From: Lachnospiraceae bacterium
GTDB taxonomy: Bacteria > Bacillota > Clostridia > Lachnospirales > Lachnospiraceae
Assembly (NCBI GenBank): GCA_900752065.1
Contig: CAADTT010000026.1
Span: forward strand, 1 to 64,000
Reading direction: 5' to 3'
DNA: 64,000 nucleotides
Shown piece after piece: positions 57,271-64,000 of the stretch (the first letter of the stretch is position 1; each line of letters opens with the position of its first letter). The notes under the pieces were generated by a model. That model was not told the origin of the DNA, ran no database searches, and saw only the letters and a list, made by a program, of their open reading frames with translations. The position numbers and the translations under genes were made by a program.

Positions 57271-58569
57271 ATGAGATACACGGGTTATGAACTGCTGTGG
57301 CTGTTTTTCATTTATTCCTTTCTGGGGTGGAGTATAGAGACGGCTGCAGCGTCCGGAAGGAAAAGAGAATTTGTCAACAGAGGATTTTTTACAGGGCCTG
57401 TGTGTTTTATTTACGGGACTTCTGCCATTTTGATGACAATAACCCTGGGTGACCTCCGGGAAAATCCGGTCTTTCTGTTTCTGGGGTGTGCACTTCAGGC
57501 GACGCTTTTAGAGTGGATCGCGGGAAAGACGCTGGAGAGGATAAACCATCACAAATGGTGGGATTATTCCAGCCGCAGATGGAACTTTGACGGTTATATC
57601 TGCCTGTCCTATTCACTGCTGTGGGGAGCTCTGGGCGTCCTTGCGATCTGCTATGGAAATGAGATTATTGCCGTGCTTTTCCGGCTGATGCCGGGCATGG
57701 CAGGAAAACTGGCGATCTGGATTCTGGCAGGGACCGCTCTTCTGGACAGCGTGGCGTCTTTTGCGGCGCTTTTCCATTTGCAGAAAAGGATACCGACGGT
57801 GTGCAGGTTTGACACGCAGCTCGGCATGTGGACACACCGCCTTAGGGTCTGGATCATCAGCCACACAAAGAGCCGAATGGTGAAGGCATATCCGGGCATT
57901 GCCAGAGAAGCCAGGATCGAGGAGCGTCAGGGGCATTTTGCCGAGGGATGCGGATTTTATAAGCTGTTCTGGCTTTTCTTTATCGGCGCCTTTTTGGGAG
58001 ATATTGTGGAGACCCTGTTCTGCCGTTACTCTATGGGAAGGTGGATGAGCCGTAGCAGTCTGGTATGGGGAGAATTCAGCGTGGTCTGGGGATTTGCTAT
58101 TGTTCTGGCGACAGCGCTGCTTCACAAGGATAAGGATAAATCCGATGCTGTTCTTTTTGGCATAGGAACTTTTTGGGGAGGCGTGTATGAGTACGCCTGC
58201 AGTGTGTTTACAGAGCTTGTCTTCGGAAAGGTTTTTTGGGATTACAGTAAGATTCCTTTTAATCTGGGAGGAAGGATCAACCTTCTGTTCTGCTTTTTCT
58301 GGGGAATCGCCGCTGTCGTCTGGATCAAGCTTTTATATCCAAAAATTTCAGGATGGATCGAAAAGATCCCGCAGACAGCGGGAAAGGCAATGTCCTGGCT
58401 GATGATCCTGTTTATGATCACAAATATAGCGGTTTCCGCCCTTGCATTGGTCCGTTATGACACAAGAAGTCACGGGCAGGCGGCAAGGTATAAATGGGAA
58501 AGAGTCATGGATGAGAGCTTTGACGATGCCCGGATGGAGAAAAAGTATCCCAGTGCAAAGCCGCGGTGA
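57271..58569 (+). CDS. PF06541 putative ABC-transporter-type membrane protein, duplicated domain
   Basis: A 432-residue polytopic membrane protein. Two copies of the PF06541 unit are visible: LFFIYSFLGWSIETAAASGR with NRGFFTGPVCFIYGTSA (about 11-50), and LFFIGAFLGDIVETLFCRYS with SRSSLVWGEFSVVWGFAIV (about 240-290). Each is followed by more hydrophobic helices. Many database entries label the family 'putative ABC transporter permease', but no ABC ATPase is nearby and no transport activity is established. Start at MRYTGY has AAAGGAGAAGG upstream. The C-terminal 45 residues are cytoplasmic-looking and charged. No link to the polyphosphate genes can be made beyond adjacency. Confidence 0.85.
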   Translation: MRYTGYELLWLFFIYSFLGWSIETAAASGRKREFVNRGFFTGPVCFIYGTSAILMTITLGDLRENPVFLFLGCALQATLLEWIAGKTLERINHHKWWDYSSRRWNFDGYICLSYSLLWGALGVLAICYGNEIIAVLFRLMPGMAGKLAIWILAGTALLDSVASFAALFHLQKRIPTVCRFDTQLGMWTHRLRVWIISHTKSRMVKAYPGIAREARIEERQGHFAEGCGFYKLFWLFFIGAFLGDIVETLFCRYSMGRWMSRSSLVWGEFSVVWGFAIVLATALLHKDKDKSDAVLFGIGTFWGGVYEYACSVFTELVFGKVFWDYSKIPFNLGGRINLLFCFFWGIAAVVWIKLLYPKISGWIEKIPQTAGKAMSWLMILFMITNIAVSALALVRYDTRSHGQAARYKWERVMDESFDDARMEKKYPSAKPR

Positions 58570-58673
58570 CAGCCAGGCTTTCAGGTTGTATCATAGAACA
58601 AAAACGGAAGTAAAGTAACCTATACAGCATGATCCTGGTGTGGTATAGTTATAATCAGTAAAAAAGAAACAGA

Positions 58674-58747
58674 GAAGACCTTTCGGATGAAGGGTCTTTT
58701 TTTATGTCATGGGAAACTTTGTTTTCTATGACATAAAAGTGCTCTGC
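58674..58747 (+). repeat. Terminator-palindrome unit A
   Basis: Hairpin AAGACC...GGTCTT with T7 (58675-58703) is followed by an imperfect palindrome TTATGTCATGGGAAAC / GTTTTCTATGACATAA (58702-58737) and AAGTGCTCTGC. The hairpin acts as a terminator for the upstream membrane protein gene. Confidence 0.6.
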
Positions 58748-58854
58748 AAGAATGCATACAGATGCGTATGGAAGCTGTCGCTGGCGCGGCCGTTTTGTTC
58801 CTGCACTGATGCGGAAAGGACAGGATGATAATGATAGAGATAAGGAAAGGAAAG

Positions 58855-58927
58855 CGTGACCCTCCGGGCAACGCTTTTTTTTATATCATAGGAAACTGCA
58901 TTCCCTATGATACAAAAACGCTCCGCG
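58855..58927 (+). repeat. Terminator-palindrome unit B
   Basis: Hairpin AAGCGT...ACGCTT with T8 (58853-58882) is followed by ATCATAGGAAACTGCATTCC and its pairing CTATGAT, then AACGCTCCGCG. It has the same order as unit A about 180 bp upstream: hairpin, T-run, palindrome, GCTC(C/T)GC. Confidence 0.6.
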
Positions 58928-58988
58928 TGGATATTTTTTGAATACACTGCTAACAAATGTTTTCCGAACAGGAAGAAAGGATAAAAGA

Positions 58989-59063
58989 ATGAAAATAAGA
59001 GTGAAAATCGATATGAAGACTGCTGACGTAAGCGGGATATGCTATTTTAAGGAGGAGACATGA
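58989..59063 (+). CDS. 24-codon leader ORF overlapping the VaFE-protein start
   Basis: ATG with AGGAAGAAAGGATAAAAGA upstream; the 24-residue product begins MKIRVKIDMKTADVSG. Its TGA stop (59061-59063) overlaps both possible starts of the surface-protein gene (59060 and 59063). It is a candidate leader peptide for translational coupling. No family is recognised. Its last codons contain the AAGGAGGAG that serves as ribosome site of the downstream gene. Confidence 0.45.
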   Translation: MKIRVKIDMKTADVSGICYFKEET

Positions 59064-62000
59064 TGAATAGATTGTTCAAAAAAGCAGGAGCTGTATATCT
59101 TGCGGCAGCATTGCTTATCACTTCCGGCGGTGTTTCCTGCGCTGCGGAATCTATGGCAGATCAGAAATCTGATGTAGAAATGCAGACGGAAACGGAGGTG
59201 GAATCTGCTGCATCGCAGAATGAGAGCAAAAAACTGGAAGAAACTTGGGCGGAAGAGCAGTATATGCTCCTGCTGCCTATAAAGGAAGGAATTCGTTATT
59301 CTGTGGATGATTCCCATGCATCAGAGGAAATTTCCACCAATGAATATAAGATCCTCCTTTATGCAGAGGGCGATCAGGTTGATTTCTCTGTTGAACCGTC
59401 CACTGTCTTTTCCGTGCAGGATGCTGCATCCCTGAAGGATTTTATCCCGGCAGGGGATATCCATGATGGGAAGGCTTCCTTTAAGATGCCAGCCACGGAC
59501 CTGGCCATTTCGTTTAAAGACCCGGAAAAGGAAACAGATGGGAATGAGGTAGAAAAGGGTGCTGTAGAAAAGCCTGTTGAGACAGAAAAAGCTGCTGAAG
59601 CAGACAGGGAAACGGACAAGGCACCCGGGACAGAAAAGCCTAAAGAACTGGAAATAGAAGAAAAAGAGCAGAAGCTTGCGGTCCGGATCCGGGGGGAGGC
59701 ATATGCAAATATTTATTACGGTGCCTCCAGCTTTAAGGAAGCCTATTCCGGAAAAGGGAAGCGCATGACTGTGACAGACAAAGAAGAAATTGGCCTTGCC
59801 GTCCTGAAAGATGGGAAGTTCTGGATCTATGCACAGTCCACAGGCGATGCCGGTTATTCGGGCAGCAGCTTCCCGGAGGGTGTGAAGCAGAAGGTATTAG
59901 ATTCCATGTCCGGAATGGGAGGCCATGTATGTTTTGAAGTTGATGCATCCGGGTTTGATGCAGAAGATGGGACTATTTCCATCAGCTTCCTTGGCGGCGG
60001 CACCAGCAGGATGGCTAGGGCGGCATCTACAAGGGCTGCTTCTTCCTTCAACACGAGCACGGTAAAGAAGCTTACCAACGTGCCCTATTCATGGGTCGTG
60101 GGAGGTACCGGGCTGCCTTCCATGTATGTGAGCCAGCCGGCCACGGGTGAGAGCAGCATCCTGAGATATGGATGGGGGAACGGCTGCTGGTCGATCAAAC
60201 GGCCTTCCCTGGATACAATTTTCAACCTGTTTGGTGTGGAAAAGCCTGCCAGCGCCCGTTACAACAACACTGGTACGGATGGCAATGGAAGTATTTACAT
60301 GCGCTGTACCGGAACTACGGATTACAGCAGCCAGCATGGCGGGCTGTCCAGTTCTGAAGCCTACATACAGTGCATCGGCATTGATGAGGATGACGGTTCT
60401 GCCATGTATACCTTCCGGTTATGGGGCGCAAAGGCGGAGCGTGGGCAGACTACGGAGGGATATATGCAGATCACCTGCCGTACCGCCCAGCCGGCAGATG
60501 TACAGTTTGAAAAGACGGTCAAGACATCCAGCGTGACGGACATCCTTGGGCAGACGGTCACCGGAAAGAAGGATGGAGCAAGGTTCCGCCTCTATAAGCT
60601 GAACAGCGACGGCGCGGCGAAGATCGTCTCTGACCATAAACAGAACCAGTCCTTAACGGACGCGGAATGGTGGAACAGGCATACGGACAAGGATTCCAAA
60701 AAGACGATCCTTTCTTATGTGGAAGCCCTGATGCTTGCCGGGAATGCGGCTCCGGGGGATGACGCCACATCAAAGAACCCCAATCCATCCTATTTTTCTG
60801 TGGTAGGTATCTATACCACAGGGGTTGACGGACTGACGGACAGCGTATCCATCAAGAACGGGGCAAAGGATTATTACATCGTTTTTGAGCGGAAGGCACC
60901 TGAAAATATGAACATGGGGTATGACGGGAATTCCGGCGTGCCAGCGGGCAGGCACTATTTCTACAAGGTGTTTGCAGCCTATGGGGACGGGAATATCATC
61001 ATGAGGGATGCCGCAGGAAACGAGACGAAGGACACGGACAATGAACTGTCTGTAAAAATCGGGGACAGCCCGGTCCTGGTGAATGTCCCGCTCAGGAAAT
61101 CCTTTGACGCGGGGCTGGAGCCGCAGACCATGGGGCTGTCATACAGCGATTTCCGGTTTCTGATCTCTGACAATGCGTCATTCACCGGGAAGGTGGCAAC
61201 GATCACCCTTACAGGTGAAGTTACTTCCATCAGAAACCTGCTCGCCGGCAAAAAATATTACATGAAGGAGGACCCGTCGTCCCCCGCATGCCTGGCAGAT
61301 GCTGGATATAAACCCTGTTCGACAGTATTTTCCTTCTATCCAAATGCAGACCTGACCATTACCTATTCCGACACGCATCCGGGTGAGGTAGGGGCGGAAA
61401 ACGCGGTGGATGCCTATAAGCATACGGAGTTTAATATCAAGAACGCTCCCTGGAATGGAAGCAGCAGGGTACGAAAAACATCAACACTCCCAGCCATCTC
61501 CAACGGGAACTGCAATTATTCGCTGGCAGGGGCCACTTACAAGATCTACCGGAAGGCTACGCCAACGGCAGCAAACACCGGAGGGACGGATTACGGGACG
61601 CTGGTGACAGGGGAGGACGGTGTCTCAAACACAATCACGAACCTTCCTGTTGGATACTATTACGCCATCGAGACTGCTGCACCGCAGGGGTTCAGCAAGA
61701 GTGCAGATCCTATCCCGTTCGTGGTCCGCAAGAACCAGCTTACGGAGATCCCGGCGCAGGACATCCCGGTCAACGACCCGATCAGGGTACTGCTTCAGAA
61801 AAAGGATGCTGAAACAGCGGACGGCGCCACGCAGGGATCGGCAAAGCTTGAAGGTGCGGAGTACACGCTCCGGTATTATGACGGGTATTACTCAACGGCA
61901 GAAGAGCTGGAAGGGAAAACACCTGCAAGGAGCTGGGTGTTCAGGACAGATAGTAACGGCGAGATTAATATGAATACTCAGGAGCCCATTTCTGGAGATG

Positions 62001-64000
62001 AATTGTACTACAATGGAAATCGTGTAGTAATTCCGCTTGGTACAGTTTCCATCCAGGAAACAAAAGAGCCTGAAGGTTATAAACTCGATCCGACTGTGTA
62101 TGTTTACAAGATTGAATCAACAGACGAAGGGATACTCCTTGAGGCCTGGAACACCAAGACCGTACCGGAAGAACCGATCCGTGGCGACTTTAAGATGCTG
62201 AAGGTAGGAGATGATGGGACACCTCTTTCCGATGTGTCGTTCCGGATCACGTCGCAGACTACCGGAGAGTCCCATGTCATCGTGACGGATGCGGACGGGC
62301 TTTTGGATACGTCGAAGACCCACAGCAAAAATACCAACCGTGGCGAGACAGCGGAGGATGGCATCTGGTTTGGCAGCCTGGACAGCCTGGATGACGGGAA
62401 GGGTGCACTGCCTTATGACACCTACCTGGTGGAAGAGATCCTGTGCGAGAGCAACAAGGACAAGTTCATGGTCGAGCCGTTCACAGTGAAGATCGAAAAA
62501 GACTCCGAAACAAAGGAACTGGGGCTATGTGAGAACGAGACGAAAGAAGCGCCGGGGCTTAAAACTACGGCCACTGATACAGAGAGCCAGTGCCATGACG
62601 CATTTGTGAATGAGACGACTATCATCACGGATGTGGTGGAGTATTCCAACCTGGAGATCGACAGGGAGTATACATTTGATGGGTACCTAATGCTGAAGGA
62701 GACAGGGGAGCCGCTGCTGGATGATGAAGGAAATGAAGTCACTGCCAGCACAAAGCTTGTCATCCCGGAGACTGCGGAGGATTTTGAGCCGACGATTGAA
62801 GGCTCCGATGACCCGCGTTACGGGAAGGGGACCGTGGATCTTTCCTTTACCTTTGATTCCAGCCTGCTGAAAGGAAAGGAAGTCGTCGTGTTCGAGGACC
62901 TGTACATGGAAGGGTTCCATGTGGCTGCCCATGCGGACATCGATGATGAAGGGCAGACTGTGAAATTCAGGAACCCCGAAGTTTCCACTACAGCAACAGA
63001 AAAGATCACGGGTAAGCATTACGCACCCCTGGAGAAGGAAGTGACCATTGTTGACGAGGTTGCTTATAAAGACCTGGTGCCGGGACATACCTATAAGCTG
63101 TCCGGTATCCTGATGGATAAGGCATCCGAAGAGCCGCTGGTTGTGGATGGCGGACAGGTGACTGCGGAAAAGGAGTTTACGCCGGGGGAAGCTGACGGGA
63201 CCGTCACTCTTGAGTATACGCTTGATTCCACCGCCCTTGAGGATGTGTCCACGGTAGTGTTTGAGACGCTGTACTATAAGGAACGGGAAGTGGCGTCCCA
63301 TGCCGACATCACGGATGAAGGCCAGGAAGTATACTTCACTGATACAAAGATCAGGACCACGGCAACGGATAATGAGACGGGCCTGCATGACGGCATCATC
63401 AGCAGGACGACCACCATCACGGACCGGGTACAGTACACCGGGCTGATCCCTGCGAGGGAATATACCGTTTCCGGCTACCTGGTGCTCAAGTCCACCGGCG
63501 AGCCGCTGCTCGATGCGGAAGGGAAGAAGGTTGAAGGATCTACGACGTTTACGCCGGCTGAGAAGGATGGCAGCGTGGACATCACGTTTACCTTTGACTC
63601 ATCCCTGCTGAATGGGGAAAAGGTAGTCGCTTTCGAGACCATCTACCAGGGAAAACGTGAGGTTGGCGTCCATGCGGACATCAACGATGACGACCAGACC
63701 GTCACTTTCCATGACCCGAAGATCGGTACGACAGCCGTGGAAAAGGAGCTTGGCGGACATGAGGCATTTGTGGGTACGGAGACAGCTATCACGGATACCG
63801 TGCACTACAGGGAGCTGGTGCCGGGCGTTTCCTACCGGGTATCCGGGATCCTGATGGATAAGGATACCGGGAAGCCGGTAAAGGTACAGGGAAAAGATGT
63901 TACAGCAGAGACTTCCTTCGTGCCGGAGGCATTCGAGGGGGATGTGGACGTTGTGTTCACCCTGGATTCCACAAAGCTTGCCGGGAAGACGACGGTCGTG
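59060..64000 (+). CDS. VaFE-repeat (ester-bond-domain) surface protein, 5' part
   Basis: Open for 1647 codons to the window edge, so incomplete. Signal peptide (RLFKKAGAVYLAAALLITSG..SCAA), then an acidic Glu/Lys region, an unassigned globular part (about 220-600), SpaA/Cna-B-like prealbumin domains (GATYKIYRKATPTA; DFKMLKVGDDGTPLSDVSFR) and four VaFE repeats starting near codons 1167, 1310, 1432 and 1555. Each opens with T-x-A-T/V and ends in HADI-x-D(E/D)-x-Q-T/E-V, the Thr and Gln known to form an intramolecular ester bond in this family. The repeats carry ITDVVEY, VDEVAYKDLVPG, ITDRVQYTGLIP, ITDTVHYRELVPG. More repeats and an LPXTG-type anchor are expected beyond the window. Composition is GC-richer than neighbouring intergenic DNA. 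Such proteins are often carried by integrative elements. Confidence 0.88.
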   Translation, partial: MMNRLFKKAGAVYLAAALLITSGGVSCAAESMADQKSDVEMQTETEVESAASQNESKKLEETWAEEQYMLLLPIKEGIRYSVDDSHASEEISTNEYKILLYAEGDQVDFSVEPSTVFSVQDAASLKDFIPAGDIHDGKASFKMPATDLAISFKDPEKETDGNEVEKGAVEKPVETEKAAEADRETDKAPGTEKPKELEIEEKEQKLAVRIRGEAYANIYYGASSFKEAYSGKGKRMTVTDKEEIGLAVLKDGKFWIYAQSTGDAGYSGSSFPEGVKQKVLDSMSGMGGHVCFEVDASGFDAEDGTISISFLGGGTSRMARAASTRAASSFNTSTVKKLTNVPYSWVVGGTGLPSMYVSQPATGESSILRYGWGNGCWSIKRPSLDTIFNLFGVEKPASARYNNTGTDGNGSIYMRCTGTTDYSSQHGGLSSSEAYIQCIGIDEDDGSAMYTFRLWGAKAERGQTTEGYMQITCRTAQPADVQFEKTVKTSSVTDILGQTVTGKKDGARFRLYKLNSDGAAKIVSDHKQNQSLTDAEWWNRHTDKDSKKTILSYVEALMLAGNAAPGDDATSKNPNPSYFSVVGIYTTGVDGLTDSVSIKNGAKDYYIVFERKAPENMNMGYDGNSGVPAGRHYFYKVFAAYGDGNIIMRDAAGNETKDTDNELSVKIGDSPVLVNVPLRKSFDAGLEPQTMGLSYSDFRFLISDNASFTGKVATITLTGEVTSIRNLLAGKKYYMKEDPSSPACLADAGYKPCSTVFSFYPNADLTITYSDTHPGEVGAENAVDAYKHTEFNIKNAPWNGSSRVRKTSTLPAISNGNCNYSLAGATYKIYRKATPTAANTGGTDYGTLVTGEDGVSNTITNLPVGYYYAIETAAPQGFSKSADPIPFVVRKNQLTEIPAQDIPVNDPIRVLLQKKDAETADGATQGSAKLEGAEYTLRYYDGYYSTAEELEGKTPARSWVFRTDSNGEINMNTQEPISGDELYYNGNRVVIPLGTVSIQETKEPEGYKLDPTVYVYKIESTDEGILLEAWNTKTVPEEPIRGDFKMLKVGDDGTPLSDVSFRITSQTTGESHVIVTDADGLLDTSKTHSKNTNRGETAEDGIWFGSLDSLDDGKGALPYDTYLVEEILCESNKDKFMVEPFTVKIEKDSETKELGLCENETKEAPGLKTTATDTESQCHDAFVNETTIITDVVEYSNLEIDREYTFDGYLMLKETGEPLLDDEGNEVTASTKLVIPETAEDFEPTIEGSDDPRYGKGTVDLSFTFDSSLLKGKEVVVFEDLYMEGFHVAAHADIDDEGQTVKFRNPEVSTTATEKITGKHYAPLEKEVTIVDEVAYKDLVPGHTYKLSGILMDKASEEPLVVDGGQVTAEKEFTPGEADGTVTLEYTLDSTALEDVSTVVFETLYYKEREVASHADITDEGQEVYFTDTKIRTTATDNETGLHDGIISRTTTITDRVQYTGLIPAREYTVSGYLVLKSTGEPLLDAEGKKVEGSTTFTPAEKDGSVDITFTFDSSLLNGEKVVAFETIYQGKREVGVHADINDDDQTVTFHDPKIGTTAVEKELGGHEAFVGTETAITDTVHYRELVPGVSYRVSGILMDKDTGKPVKVQGKDVTAETSFVPEAFEGDVDVVFTLDSTKLAGKTTVV

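Noticed and set aside
1..64000. CRISPR arrays, tRNA/rRNA genes, IS elements
   Set aside because: I saw no regular spacer-repeat array, no cloverleaf-like tRNA, no rRNA sequence, and no transposase or integrase gene in the window.

Overview
The window looks like a chromosome segment of a gut Lachnospiraceae-type Firmicute (class Clostridia). The reasons are the moderate GC content, strong AGGAGG-type ribosome sites, sigma-A promoters with 17-bp spacers, meso-diaminopimelate dehydrogenase, a class II (B12) ribonucleotide reductase, an NfnAB-type oxidoreductase, a fused 2-hydroxyacyl-CoA dehydratase activase, and several large secreted proteins (BspA-like, mucin-binding-module, VaFE-repeat). This assignment is inference from gene content; no rRNA is present to confirm it.

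Layout. 0-11 kb: mostly housekeeping genes on the + strand (CNNM/CorC-type membrane protein, YebC regulator, CFI-box protein, TepA/ClpP-like protease, UppP, FtsK/SpoIIIE, NfnA-NfnB, Dabb protein, RlmH). 11.2-15.6 kb: a BlaI/BlaR1-type regulatory pair with its own operators, then Ddh and two cysteine-rich proteins. 15.7-19.9 kb: a 1414-residue activase on the - strand. 20-25.4 kb: a PF09820-type ATPase/nuclease overlapping tgt, then yajC, a HAD phosphatase and a PHP phosphoesterase on the - strand. 25.4-30.6 kb: a MoxR/VWA pair, then an AT-rich two-gene cassette (SMC/OLD-like ATPase plus DUF4276 TOPRIM protein) with its own promoter and terminator, the best candidate here for a little-characterised defence system. 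30.8-44.7 kb: a variable stretch with a giant BspA-like surface protein, a nuclease remnant, nrdJ with tandem NrdR-like boxes, a mucin-binding transglutaminase-like gene broken by one in-frame TGA, and a second PF09820 gene. 44.9-58.6 kb: a CsoR-like regulator with a Dus enzyme, a tiny antisense coiled-coil gene, a compact folate operon (folC-folE-HD-folP-folBK) running into pheA, then DUF815 ATPase, Ppx/GppA-HD and PPK1 (polyphosphate), and a duplicated-domain PF06541 membrane protein. 58.6-64 kb: tandem terminator/palindrome units, a 24-codon leader ORF, and the first 1647 codons of a VaFE-repeat surface protein that runs off the window.

How genes work together. The folate cluster encodes most steps from GTP to folylpolyglutamate, and its HD-domain gene is a reasonable candidate for the otherwise missing dephosphorylation step. 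Ppx and PPK1 form a polyphosphate turnover pair. UppP, Ddh and perhaps the BlaI/BlaR1 pair point to envelope maintenance. The large secreted proteins point to contact with host mucus or neighbouring cells. Two intact copies and one remnant of the PF09820 family, a shared ~44-bp repeat near two of them, and a nonsense-mutated surface gene mark 28-45 kb as the most plastic part of the window.
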